From assembly GCF_000981895.1 (NCBI RefSeq), contig NZ_LATD01000131.1, positions 1 to 39,148 of the forward strand: DNA of 39,148 bases, in the 5' to 3' direction. This DNA comes from Streptomyces odonnellii (GTDB lineage Bacteria > Actinomycetota > Actinomycetes > Streptomycetales > Streptomycetaceae). The notes under the pieces were generated by a model. The model did no database searches. It saw nothing but the letters and a program-made list of their open reading frames with translations, and was not told the origin of the DNA. Made by a program: the position numbers and the translations under genes. Below are positions 31,330-39,148 of the stretch, in pieces (position 1 is the stretch's first letter; each line of letters begins with the position of its first letter).

Positions 31330-32751
31330 GTGCCGGGGCGCTATCCCACCGTCGATGAACTGACCTCCGGCGCCGCGGCTCTGGCCGCGGCGCACCCCGA
31401 TCTCATGGCCCTGCGCCGCATCGGCACCTCACGGGAGGGGGAGCCGATCCGGCTGCTGTCCGTGGGGCGGGGGAGCAGGCATGTGCTGGTGGTCGCGGGG
31501 CCGCACGCCAATGAACCGGTCGGGGGGCTGACCGTACTGCGGCTGGCGAGGTATCTGGCGCGGACCGCCCGGCCGGGGGCTCCGGCCGGACGGTCCGCCA
31601 GGGTCCGGTTCACCGACACCACCTGGCACTTCGTCCTCTGTCTCGATCCCGACGGAGCCCGCCGCAACGAGCGGTGGCTCAAGGGGCCGATGACCTTCTC
31701 CCAGCACTACCGCCATTTCTTCCGCCCCGGGTTCGCCGGCCAGCCCGAGTGGCTGCCCACCGAACCCGGCGCGGAGCCCATGCCGGAGACCCGGGCGCTG
31801 CTCGATCTCCAGGACGAGCTGCGGCCGTATCTCCAGTGCTCGCTGCACGGCGTGGACGTGGGCGGCAGTTTCGTCCAGCTCACCCGGGAACTTCCCGGGC
31901 TCTCCGACGAGTTGGCGCGCTCGGCCGCGGATCTCAGGATCCCGGTCGAGCTGGGACCGTACGACGCGTTCTTCTGGCCGAGTCCCGGGCCGGGCGTCTT
32001 TGACATGCCCCGGCCGCAGGAGACCGATCAGTTCGTCTCGCTCCCCGCGGCCACCGCCACCTCCACCTGGTTCCATCCCCACCGTTACGGAACAGTCACC
32101 GCGGTCGTGGAAGCGCCGATGTGGGGTGTAGAAGGAGTGGGTGACACCTCACCGCACCCCGATCCGTACGGCGCGCTGGAGATCATCAGCCATGCGCTCC
32201 GGCAGGACGCGCGGACACTCGCCGGACTGCTGGAGCGGGTACGGCCGGACCTCCTCGCCACCGCGGGACCGCTGCTCGCGCCGGTCGACGAATATCTCGC
32301 GGTCTCTCCCGGACTCGCGGACGAATGGGCCCCGGAAGCGGCCCTCGGCGCGGCGGGGGGCAGTGTGACCGCGACCGGGAGGCGGCGTCCCCGGGCCCGC
32401 GCGGGCGGCGGCATCGACAGCGGTGCCGGGACCGGCTCCGCCGGACTGCCGCCGATGAACCGGGCGCGGATCATGGCCCTGCGGATCGCCGCACGGCGCC
32501 TCGTCATCCGTACGGCCGGGCTCCTGCACCAGATGCTCATGGCCGCGCCCCACCCGGCGGCCGGCGCTCCGGGGACCGAGGTACGCGCGACCCTGGACCG
32601 CTTCCTCACCGAGCGCTGCGCCGCCTTCGAGGACGACTGCGGCGCCCGCTGGATCCCGGTCCGGGACCAGGCGGAACATCAGTTCAGGATCGTGCTGGCC
32701 GCCACCGAACTGGCCGCCGGGTCCAGGGAGCCGAGGGCGGTACGGGCATGA
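31330..32751 (+). CDS. M14-family zinc carboxypeptidase
   Basis: 473 aa from GTG at 31330, 10 bases after the peptide stop and without a clear ribosome binding site, suggesting translational coupling. Zinc ligands fit M14: His59-x2-Glu62 (GPHANEPVGG) and His173 (SLHGVDVGG); Glu261 in VVEAPMWG is the catalytic glutamate. No signal peptide, so cytoplasmic. After the peptidase domain (to about residue 300) comes a Gly/Arg-rich linker and a helical C-terminal domain (MALRIAARRLVIRTAGLLHQ) unlike digestive M14 enzymes. In this context it could trim the C-terminus of the 37-aa peptide before or after adenylation. Confidence 0.88.
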   Translation: MPGRYPTVDELTSGAAALAAAHPDLMALRRIGTSREGEPIRLLSVGRGSRHVLVVAGPHANEPVGGLTVLRLARYLARTARPGAPAGRSARVRFTDTTWHFVLCLDPDGARRNERWLKGPMTFSQHYRHFFRPGFAGQPEWLPTEPGAEPMPETRALLDLQDELRPYLQCSLHGVDVGGSFVQLTRELPGLSDELARSAADLRIPVELGPYDAFFWPSPGPGVFDMPRPQETDQFVSLPAATATSTWFHPHRYGTVTAVVEAPMWGVEGVGDTSPHPDPYGALEIISHALRQDARTLAGLLERVRPDLLATAGPLLAPVDEYLAVSPGLADEWAPEAALGAAGGSVTATGRRRPRARAGGGIDSGAGTGSAGLPPMNRARIMALRIAARRLVIRTAGLLHQMLMAAPHPAAGAPGTEVRATLDRFLTERCAAFEDDCGARWIPVRDQAEHQFRIVLAATELAAGSREPRAVRA

Positions 32752-33899
32752 CACCGGAGCGGCACCAGGAACCGGTGTCCGGCTTACGGAGGCCACGGGT
32801 GAAGCCCGAGCACCGGGCGTACCGCACGGTGGACGGCAATGTGCGGATCGGCAGCGTCGTCTACGGAATCGGCGCCGAGGTCACCGACCCCGAGGGCTGG
32901 ATCTGGACCCTGACCGAGGCCCTCGACGGCACCCGCGCCCCCGCCGAGGCGGTCACCCAGGTGCTCGCCCGCCACCCCGGTCTCGAACCGCGCTCGGTCA
33001 CCGAGGCCATGGACGATCTGTACGAGGCCGGGTTCCTGGAGGACGCGGGGGCCGAGCCGTCCGCGGCGCTCACCGCGGAGGACCGTGAACGCTACAGCCG
33101 CGGTGTGACCCTGCTGCGCTGGATGGACCTCTCGCCCCGCGCGACGGCCTGGGAACTCCAGGCACGATTACGCTCGGCCCGGGTGCTGCTGCTCGGCCTC
33201 GGCGGCACCGGAGGGTTCGCCGCCCAGGGCCTCGCAGCCTCGGGAGTGGGCCGCATGCACTGTGTGGACGGCGATGTCGTCGAACTGTCCAACCTCAACC
33301 GGCAGCCCCTCTACCACGAGAGCGACATCGGCCGGCCCAAGGCGACCGCGGCCGTGGCGGCCCTGCGGGCGGTCAACTCGCGGGTGGCGCTGACCGCGGA
33401 GCGGCGCGAGGTGCACGGCCCCGACGATCTCGCCGCACTGCTCGCGCCCGGTTACGATCTGCTGCTGCTCTGCGCCGACCGGCCGCCGGAGATCCGCCGC
33501 TGGGCGAACCGGGTCTGTCTGGAAGCCGGGATCCCCTGGCTCGACGCCGGTTACCGCGGCCCCCTGGTCACCGTCGGGGTCCATGCCCCGGGCCGGGGCG
33601 CCTGCTGGGAGTGCCACCGAGCCGGCGAGGTCGAGCGCCGGGACCTGCGGCTCGCCGCGGGCCAGGACGAGGAGGCGGCCTCGCCCCGGATGGAGTGGAA
33701 CCCCGTGAACGCGGTGACCGCGGGGCTCTCCGGCCATCTGCTCGTGTACGCCGCGATCGCCCTGCTGACCGGCGTACCGGAGATGGAGCCCGGCTTCCGC
33801 TTCGGCCTCAATCTGATGGCGCTCTCCGAACCGCTGGAGGAGCGCTTCGAGCGCCGGCCCGACTGCCCGGCCTGTGGCACACCTCCGGGGGCGTCATGA
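32748..33899 (+). CDS. ThiF/MccB-like adenylating enzyme with PqqD-like N-terminal domain
   Basis: 383 aa, ATG overlapping the carboxypeptidase stop by 4 bases. Residues ~22-100 look like a PqqD/RRE winged-helix (VRIGSVVYGIGAEVTDPEGW, DLYEAGFLEDA). The E1-like domain starts near 145: VLLLGLGGTGGFAAQGLAAS (ATP loop), CVDGDVVELSNLNRQ, Lys198 in RPKAT, and catalytic Asp in LLLLCADRP. Zinc cysteines CWEC and CPAC are present. E1-like enzymes adenylate a peptide or carrier C-terminus; MccB does so on the microcin C7 heptapeptide. The added RRE-like domain suits recognition of a peptide leader. Likely substrate: the 37-aa peptide. Confidence 0.9.
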   Translation: MTPERHQEPVSGLRRPRVKPEHRAYRTVDGNVRIGSVVYGIGAEVTDPEGWIWTLTEALDGTRAPAEAVTQVLARHPGLEPRSVTEAMDDLYEAGFLEDAGAEPSAALTAEDRERYSRGVTLLRWMDLSPRATAWELQARLRSARVLLLGLGGTGGFAAQGLAASGVGRMHCVDGDVVELSNLNRQPLYHESDIGRPKATAAVAALRAVNSRVALTAERREVHGPDDLAALLAPGYDLLLLCADRPPEIRRWANRVCLEAGIPWLDAGYRGPLVTVGVHAPGRGACWECHRAGEVERRDLRLAAGQDEEAASPRMEWNPVNAVTAGLSGHLLVYAAIALLTGVPEMEPGFRFGLNLMALSEPLEERFERRPDCPACGTPPGAS

Positions 33900-34090
33900 C
33901 CGGGACCGCTCCGGCCGGGACGCCGCGGGGCGCGCTCGACGTACTGCCCGGACCGCCGTGTTGCGGGCCGCCCTTCGGGAGTGCGTACGAGCGTCTCGTA
34001 CGTCTGGACGCGCCGGCCCACGGTCGTACGGCCGAATTCGGTTGGATTCAGGCGCACTCGGGGTGCTCCGGGGCTACCCTAGACACTTGA
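33896..34090 (+). CDS. 64-aa small ORF coupled to ThiF-like gene
   Basis: ATG overlaps the ThiF-like stop by 4 bases (ATGA), the usual coupling in this locus. The product has a Pro/Gly-rich N-terminus with a CC pair (GPPCCGPPFGSAYERLVRL) and ends HSGCSGATLDT. No homology recognised. It ends 30 bases before the LAL-like gene and probably contains that gene's promoter, which lowers the likelihood that the full frame is coding. It could be a second small peptide of the cassette, or a chance frame. Confidence 0.35.
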   Translation: MTGTAPAGTPRGALDVLPGPPCCGPPFGSAYERLVRLDAPAHGRTAEFGWIQAHSGCSGATLDT

Positions 34091-34120
34091 CCTGCGCACT
34101 GTTCGAAGGGAGGGACGCCC

Positions 34121-36811
34121 GTGCACCGGCCGGACCACCCGGTTGCCCTCCCGCTGCTGGAGCGCGAGCCCGAACTCGCCGCGGCGGCCAACGCGGTCGA
34201 CGCGCTGTGCGGACCACGGCCGTCCGGCGGGCTGCTCGTCTACCGGGGCGCGGCGGGACTCGGCAAGACCGCGCTGCTCTCCGAAGTCCTCAGGATGGCG
34301 ACCGGGCGCTGCGCGGTGTGGTCGGCCCGGGGCGGCGAGACCGTCACCTCCGTCCCCTTCCATGTCGTACGCCAACTGCTCCAGCCCGCGCTGACGGTGA
34401 GCGGTCCGGAAAGCCAGGTCCCCACGGGCGACGGGCCCGTGGCCGGCGGGCCCTTGGACGCGCGCGAACTGCTGGGCGAGTGGTACGAGATCGTCGGTCC
34501 CGCGCTGGGTGTGGCGACCCCGTGCGGACAGCAGGCCGACCCGCAGGGTGTACGGGACGGCCTGGACGCGCTGGTGGAGCGGCTCACCGAGGCGTGCGGC
34601 CCGCTCGTCCTGATCATCGACGACGCCCAGTGGGCCGATCTGGAGACACTCGCCTGGCTGGCCTCGTTCGCGGAGCGCCCGGCCGGCGGACTGCCCGTTC
34701 TCATCGTCGTCGCGTACCGCACCGAGGAGGCGGTCGGCGAGTCCGAGCGATACCTCACCACGCTCGGTGCCGCGGCCAAACTGCTGGTCAGCCTGCGGGC
34801 GTTGACGCCCGACGCCACCGCCGGGCTCACCCGCGCCGCGCTCGGCGAGCATGTGGACGACCCGTTCTGCCGCGAGGTGTGGGCGGTGACCGGCGGCAAC
34901 GCGTACGAGACCGTCGAACTGCTCGCCAAGGTACGGGACAGCGGCCTCGCGCCCGTCGAGCACTCCGCCGGTGAGCTTCGCGCCCTCGGCGCCTCCGCAC
35001 GCGGCAAGGGACTGATCGCCCGGCTGGAGGAACTGGGCACCGCCACCACACGGTTCGCCTGGGCCGCCGCGATCCTCGGCACCGACATCTCGCTCGACCT
35101 GGCCATATCGCTGGCCGGCATGAGCCCCGAAGAGGCCGCCGAGTGCGCCGAACGGCTGCGGGCCGCGCGCATCCTGGTGGGTGTGGATCCGATGGAGTTC
35201 GTCCACCCGCTGATCGCGGGCGCGGTCTACCGCGCGATCCCCGGGGGTGTCCGTACCGCGATGCACGGACTGGCCGCATGGGCGGTCTCCCGCAGTGGCA
35301 GGGGAGCCGCGGCCGCCGCGCCGCACCTCCTCGAAGTCCACCCGGACGGCGACGCCGAACTCGTCGAGCAGCTCCGCGAGGCCGCCGCCGAGCATCTCGC
35401 GGTCGGTGCGCCGGACGCCGCGCGGCGCTGCCTCGAACGCGCTCTCGCGGAACCGCCGTCGACCCGTGTGCGCGCCCATGTGCTGTACGAACTGGGCCGG
35501 GCCACCCTGCTCACCTCACCGGCCACCACGGTCGGCCATCTACGCGCGGCGCTCGACACCCAGCAGCTCGACGACGCCCAACGGATCGATGTGGTGTTCC
35601 TTCTCTCCCAGGCCCTGACCCACAACAACGAGACCGGAGAGGCCGCTCGGGTGGTGGCCGCCGAGGTCGCCCGTACGGACGAGGGCCCGGCCGGACTGCG
35701 GCTGCGGGCCGCGCACTTCCTGTGGGAGGGAGTGCGGGCCGTCGAGGACGACGGCCCCGGACGCTCCCGCCGCCTCAGCCGCGTCGCCGCCGGGCTCACC
35801 GGTCGCGACAACACCGAGCGGATCCTGCCCATGCTGCGCGCCTTCGACGGCACGGCCCGCGGCGAGAGCGCCGAGGAGAACGTCCAGATCGGTGAACGCG
35901 CCCTGCTCGACGGTGCGTTGGCGCCCGGCACCGGCTGGACCGACACCTCCTGGGGCTTCGAACCTCCCGCCCTGCTCGGTCTGTCGTACGCCTTCGCGGA
36001 CCGGCTCGACCGCGCGGAGAGCCTGTTCACCGAGGCGCTGCGGGCCTTCGAGATCTCCGGCTGGAGTGGCGGCCATCTCGCCTTCGCCCATGCTCTGGTC
36101 GGCTATCTCCACCGCAGACGCGGCGACTTGACGGACGCCGAGGCCTATCTGCGCGAGAGCCTGCGGCTCGCCGACCGGGTGGGCGACGGACTGCCCATGC
36201 ACTGGGACGCGGCCTCCATGCTCATCGACACACTGCTGGCGCGCGGCCATGTCGACGAGGCGCGGGAGGCCGCCGAACGCTACGCCTTCGCACCGCCGTA
36301 CTCCTCCTCGATCGTCATCCCCGACGCTCCCTGCGTCCGCGGCCGGCTGCTGCTCGCGCTCGGGCGCACGAAGGAGGCCGTCACCGAACTGGAGGCGGTC
36401 GGACGGGCGTTGACCGCGCGGGGACGGCACAACATCGTGATGGCTCCCTGGGCCTGCGACCTCGCGTCCGCGCTCGCCGAGGACGATCCGGGACGCGCCG
36501 CCCAGCTCGCCGCGTACGCCCGTGACCGGGCGGAACGCTTCGGAACGCACACCGCCATCGGGGTCGCGCTGTGCTGCGCCGCGTCCCTGAAGGAGGGCCG
36601 GGCACGGGCCGATCTGCTGGCGCAGGCCGTCGGGCATCTCGAATCCTCGCCCTCCCGGTACGAACTCGCCTTCGCCCGCGTCGAGTACGGCATCGCGACG
36701 GGCTCTCCGGCCGAGCTGTCCTGCGGGCTCGAACTGGCGGTGAAGTGCGGCGCCGACGGGCTGGCGGCGCGGGCGCGCCGGGCGCTGGAGGCCCGTGCCG
36801 CACCGCGCTGA
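34121..36811 (+). CDS. LAL-type AAA ATPase/TPR protein lacking the LuxR DNA-binding domain
   Basis: 896 aa, GTG start after GAAGGGAGGG. N-terminal AAA domain: Walker A GAAGLGKT (residues 43-50), Walker B LVLIIDDAQWAD (about 165) and sensor-like LIVVAYRTEE. The remaining ~550 residues are TPR-like helical repeats (LGLSYAFADRLDRAESLFTE, AHALVGYLHRRRGDLTDAEA). This is the architecture of LAL regulators (MalT-like), which normally end in a 65-residue LuxR helix-turn-helix. Here the protein ends at LAARARRALEARAAPR, just where that domain would begin, and the following DNA does not encode one. It may act as a signal-transducing ATPase partner or anti-activator. Placement suggests a link to the peptide cassette. 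Confidence 0.85.
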   Translation: MHRPDHPVALPLLEREPELAAAANAVDALCGPRPSGGLLVYRGAAGLGKTALLSEVLRMATGRCAVWSARGGETVTSVPFHVVRQLLQPALTVSGPESQVPTGDGPVAGGPLDARELLGEWYEIVGPALGVATPCGQQADPQGVRDGLDALVERLTEACGPLVLIIDDAQWADLETLAWLASFAERPAGGLPVLIVVAYRTEEAVGESERYLTTLGAAAKLLVSLRALTPDATAGLTRAALGEHVDDPFCREVWAVTGGNAYETVELLAKVRDSGLAPVEHSAGELRALGASARGKGLIARLEELGTATTRFAWAAAILGTDISLDLAISLAGMSPEEAAECAERLRAARILVGVDPMEFVHPLIAGAVYRAIPGGVRTAMHGLAAWAVSRSGRGAAAAAPHLLEVHPDGDAELVEQLREAAAEHLAVGAPDAARRCLERALAEPPSTRVRAHVLYELGRATLLTSPATTVGHLRAALDTQQLDDAQRIDVVFLLSQALTHNNETGEAARVVAAEVARTDEGPAGLRLRAAHFLWEGVRAVEDDGPGRSRRLSRVAAGLTGRDNTERILPMLRAFDGTARGESAEENVQIGERALLDGALAPGTGWTDTSWGFEPPALLGLSYAFADRLDRAESLFTEALRAFEISGWSGGHLAFAHALVGYLHRRRGDLTDAEAYLRESLRLADRVGDGLPMHWDAASMLIDTLLARGHVDEAREAAERYAFAPPYSSSIVIPDAPCVRGRLLLALGRTKEAVTELEAVGRALTARGRHNIVMAPWACDLASALAEDDPGRAAQLAAYARDRAERFGTHTAIGVALCCAASLKEGRARADLLAQAVGHLESSPSRYELAFARVEYGIATGSPAELSCGLELAVKCGADGLAARARRALEARAAPR

Positions 36812-36895
36812 TCGTTTTTTGTCCGTTGGATCCGCCGAGCCGCCCTCGTACCCTTCGTGATATCCCGTACCCCTGTGAACAGGAGACCGGCCCCC

Positions 36896-37912
36896 GTGTC
36901 CGTACCGCCCGCCGCCCCCCGTCCGCCGCGGGGCGCCGATGCCCGGCGTCCGTCCCCTGCGACGGCGGGCCCGGACGGAAGCCCCGGTGAGAGCCTCGGC
37001 GACGACCTCCGGGCCGACTGCGCGAACTGCTTCGGGCTGTGCTGTGTCGCCCTGGCCTTCTCCGCCTCGGCCGACTTCCCGGTCGACAAGGACGCCGGAG
37101 AGCCCTGCCCGGAGCTGGGTACGGACTTCCGCTGCGGTATCCACCAGCGGCTCAGGGAGCGCGGCTATCGCGGCTGTACGGTGTACGACTGCTTCGGCGC
37201 CGGCCAGCGGGTCTCCCAGGTCACCTTCGGCGGACAGGACTGGCGGCGGGCACCCGGGACCGCCCGCCGGATGTTCGCCGTACTCCCGGTGATGCGGCAG
37301 CTCCACGAACTGCTCCGGTATCTGCGCGAAGCCCTGACCCTGGAGCCCGCGCGTCCGCTGCACCCCCGGATCCGTGCCGCGCTCGACGCGACGGAACACC
37401 TCACCCGGGCCGATGCCGACACCCTGCTGGCGCTGGATGTGGCCGCCCGGCGCGAGGAGGTCAACCCGCTCCTGCTGCGTACGAGCGAGCTGGTACGGGC
37501 CCAGGTGCCCGGCAGGAGGAAGAACCGACGGGGAGCCGACCTCTTCGGCGCCCGGCTCAGGGGCGCCGACCTGAAAGGTGCCGATCTGCGCGGGGCGTAT
37601 CTGATCGGCGCCGATCTGCGCGGCGCCGATCTGAGGCTGGCGGATCTGATCGGGGCCGACCTCCGCGACGCCGATCTGCGGGGCGCCGACCTGAAAGGTG
37701 CCGATCTGCGCGGGGCGTATCTGATCGGCGCCGATCTGCGCGGCGCCGATCTGAGGCTGGCGGATCTGATCGGGGCCGACCTCCGCGACGCCGATCTGCG
37801 GGGCGCCGATCTGACCGGATCCCTCTTCCTCGTCCAGACCCAGGTCAACGCGGCGAAGGGCGACACGGCCACCAGGCTGCCGCCGGGCCTGGACCGCCCC
37901 GGCCACTGGTAG
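36896..37912 (+). CDS. pentapeptide-repeat protein with cysteine-rich N-terminal domain
   Basis: 338 aa from GTG at 36896, with AGGAGA 9 bases upstream. A disordered Pro-rich start is followed by a Cys-rich domain (DCANCFGLCCVAL, CPELGTDFRCGIHQRL, GCTVYDCFGAG), possibly zinc- or iron-binding like YkgJ-type modules. After a helical linker come about 18 pentapeptide repeats of the A(D/N)LRG type from about residue 213 to 305, which fold into a right-handed beta-helix. The repeat region contains an exact 120-bp duplication. Actinobacterial proteins of this layout are widespread but without known function; quinolone-resistance-type DNA mimicry is possible but not shown. Confidence 0.85.
   Translation: MSVPPAAPRPPRGADARRPSPATAGPDGSPGESLGDDLRADCANCFGLCCVALAFSASADFPVDKDAGEPCPELGTDFRCGIHQRLRERGYRGCTVYDCFGAGQRVSQVTFGGQDWRRAPGTARRMFAVLPVMRQLHELLRYLREALTLEPARPLHPRIRAALDATEHLTRADADTLLALDVAARREEVNPLLLRTSELVRAQVPGRRKNRRGADLFGARLRGADLKGADLRGAYLIGADLRGADLRLADLIGADLRDADLRGADLKGADLRGAYLIGADLRGADLRLADLIGADLRDADLRGADLTGSLFLVQTQVNAAKGDTATRLPPGLDRPGHW
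37561..37809 (+). repeat. exact 120-bp tandem duplication inside pentapeptide-repeat gene
   Basis: 37561-37680 and 37681-37800 are identical base for base, and the match continues nine bases into a third partial copy (37801-37809). Each unit encodes 40 residues, eight pentapeptides, i.e. two full turns of the beta-helix. Absence of any silent difference points to a recent duplication. Confidence 0.95.
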
Positions 37913-37913
37913 G

Positions 37914-37932
37914 GCCGTGGGCCGCGGCCCAC
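37914..37932. terminator. palindromic terminator between convergent genes
   Basis: GTGGGCCGCGGCCCAC at 37917-37932 is a perfect palindrome right after the pentapeptide-repeat stop, extended by CCATGG repeats to 37960. No T-run. Confidence 0.5.
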
Positions 37933-37980
37933 ACGCCATGGCCGGAGCCCCATGGCCATGGCCTTAGGGTTCGCGCCGGG

Positions 37981-39148
37981 TCATGGTTTGCGCCGGGCCA
38001 TGCGCCGTGCGAAGAAGAGCGCGAGGGCCGCGAGACAGGCGGAGGCGATGAAGGCGACGGGCATGAGGTACCCGGAGCCGGACTCCTCCTGCCCGTCCCC
38101 GGCGACCCGTGCGCGCGGCGCCGCCGGAGCGGTCCCCGGCTTGCGTGCCTGTACGGGCCCGGCCGCGGCCACCGGCGCCAGCGCCCGCGCGATCGGACCG
38201 GGAACCGGGCCGTCCTTCATCGGCGGCCTCGGCGGGAGCGGCGCCGGCGGCGGTTCGAGCGAGCCCACCGGAGTCACCCGGCCCGCGGCCTTGAATCCCC
38301 AGTCCAGCAGGTCCCTGGCCTCCTCGTAGACCTCGTGGACCCCGCCCCACTGCGGGTTCATGACGGTGACCACCAGTGTCCGGCCGCCGCGCCGGGCCGC
38401 CGCGATCAGCGTGTAGCCGGCTTCCGAGGTGAAGCCGTTCTTGACGCCGATCAGTCCCCGGTACGGTTCGACCCCGTCCTCCCCGGTGAGCAGCCGGTTG
38501 GTGTTGACGATGCCGAAGGTCCCTCCGTACCCGGGGAACTCGGCGTCGACGGTCGAGCTGTACTTCACGAACTCGCGCGAGGCCAGGCCCGTACGCCCGA
38601 AGACCGCCAGGTCGAACGCGGAGGACACCTGCCCGTCGGCGTCATAGCCGTCCGGGGACACCACATGCGTGTCGTACGCGCCCAGGAGCTTCGCCTTGAG
38701 CCGCATCTGCTTGACCGTCGTGTCCCAGCCGCCGTTCATCTCGGCGAGCGCGTGCACCGCGTCGTTGCCGGAGCTGAGGAAGACGCCGTTCCACAGGTCC
38801 TCCACCGTGTACGAGTCGCCGGCCACGATCCCGACCTCGCTGCTGCCCTCGCCGACGTCGTCCAGCTCGGCCTCGGTCGCGGTGTGTTCGCCGTCCTTGG
38901 GGAGACGGGGCAGCGCGGTGACGGCGAACAGCGTCTTCAGGGTGCTGGCAGGGGGCAGCGGGCGGTGCGCGTCGTGCGCGGCGAGGACTTCACCCTTGCG
39001 GGCATCGGCGACCAGCCAGGACAGCGCGGAGAGGCTGGGCAGCGCGGGGGCGCCGCGTTTGGGCCGCACCTGAGTGCCCGTCCGGTAGAGCGTGCCCGCG
39101 ACGGGGCCTGAGGCAACTTTGCGGGCGGCGGAGCCGGGGCGGGCACGC
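37981..39148 (-). CDS. D-alanyl-D-alanine carboxypeptidase (S11), 5' end beyond window
   Basis: The frame is open to the window edge, so the start and any signal peptide lie outside. Penicillin-binding motifs of peptidase family S11 are complete: SxxK as STLK in PPASTLKTLFAVTAL, SxN as SSGN in GVFLSSGNDAVHAL, and KTG as KNG in LIGVKNGFTSEAGYT. A Pro/Ala-rich linker and a single C-terminal membrane anchor (VAFIASACLAALALFF followed by basic residues) place the enzyme on the outer face of the membrane. Role: removal of the terminal D-Ala from peptidoglycan stem peptides. Confidence 0.9.
   Translation of the reverse strand, partial: RARPGSAARKVASGPVAGTLYRTGTQVRPKRGAPALPSLSALSWLVADARKGEVLAAHDAHRPLPPASTLKTLFAVTALPRLPKDGEHTATEAELDDVGEGSSEVGIVAGDSYTVEDLWNGVFLSSGNDAVHALAEMNGGWDTTVKQMRLKAKLLGAYDTHVVSPDGYDADGQVSSAFDLAVFGRTGLASREFVKYSSTVDAEFPGYGGTFGIVNTNRLLTGEDGVEPYRGLIGVKNGFTSEAGYTLIAAARRGGRTLVVTVMNPQWGGVHEVYEEARDLLDWGFKAAGRVTPVGSLEPPPAPLPPRPPMKDGPVPGPIARALAPVAAAGPVQARKPGTAPAAPRARVAGDGQEESGSGYLMPVAFIASACLAALALFFARRMARRKP

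Noticed and set aside
37561..37809. CRISPR-like direct repeat
   Set aside because: The repeats are contiguous, have no spacers and lie within a coding frame for pentapeptides.
35540..37939. 799-codon minus-strand frame containing repeated QIG(A/T) units
   Set aside because: The repeats are the reverse reading of the pentapeptide-repeat DNA; the plus strand has the real genes with ribosome binding sites.
1..39148. tRNA, rRNA or attachment sites
   Set aside because: No cloverleaf, rRNA segment or tRNA-anchored direct repeat was noticed on reading; a tRNA scan could not be run.

Overview
The window is high-GC actinomycete DNA, most likely Streptomyces: GC-rich third codon positions, many GTG starts and 4-base ATGA start/stop overlaps, an incomplete LAL-type ATPase, IclR regulation and a CsoR-type copper operator. 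All names come from reading motifs; no database search was run.

Layout. (1) 1-3.8 kb: a truncated ferredoxin reductase and its ferredoxin on the minus strand; a copper-box promoter in front of a 58-codon secreted-protein remnant; and a four-gene operon of membrane protein, winged-helix regulator, ABC ATPase and permease, behind a palindrome that overlaps its promoter. (2) 3.8-27.6 kb: a large aromatic-acid catabolic locus, nearly all on the minus strand, in four transcription units with a divergent IclR regulator. Unit A (27.6 to 22.5 kb) has a LigJ-like amidohydrolase/hydratase, a class III (LigB-type) extradiol dioxygenase, three consecutive RraA/LigK-type aldolases and a Rieske-oxygenase reductase. 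Unit B (22.4 to 13.2 kb) has an ABC importer (ATPase, double-length permease, lipoprotein), a bicupin, an unknown 112-aa protein, a phthalate-dioxygenase-like Rieske oxygenase, a class II aldolase/adducin-fold protein and a EutA-like ATPase with a histidine-rich N-terminus. Unit C (12.3 to 7.5 kb) has an FAD hydroxylase, a gentisate-dioxygenase-like bicupin and an FAH-family hydrolase, interrupted by an IS110-family element. Unit D (7.3 to 3.8 kb) has a second binding lipoprotein and two more bicupins. (3) 28-31 kb: a glycoside-hydrolase fragment and two secreted proteins (Vps62/NPP1-like and phytase-like). (4) 31.2-36.8 kb: a 37-aa peptide gene followed by an M14 carboxypeptidase, a ThiF/MccB-like adenylating enzyme with an N-terminal PqqD-like domain, a small coupled ORF and a LAL-type ATPase lacking its DNA-binding domain. 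This resembles an undescribed RiPP or peptide-modification cassette. (5) 36.9-39.1 kb: a pentapeptide-repeat protein with an exact 120-bp internal duplication and a truncated D-Ala-D-Ala carboxypeptidase.

How it fits together (inference). The importer takes up an aromatic acid, possibly through either of two lipoproteins. The Rieske oxygenase with its reductase, and the FAD hydroxylase, hydroxylate the ring; the class II aldolase-fold protein may decarboxylate. Two ring-cleavage routes follow: a gentisate-like one (unit C) and a 4-oxalomesaconate/CHA-type one (unit A) ending in pyruvate-type products. The bicupins and EutA-like ATPase have no assigned step. Units A, B and D share a candidate operator, GGAAT-N13-ATTCC, suggesting one regulon. 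Two genes (the LigJ-like protein and the unit B lipoprotein) have no canonical start codon where homology and signals demand one; both have ATC at that position.
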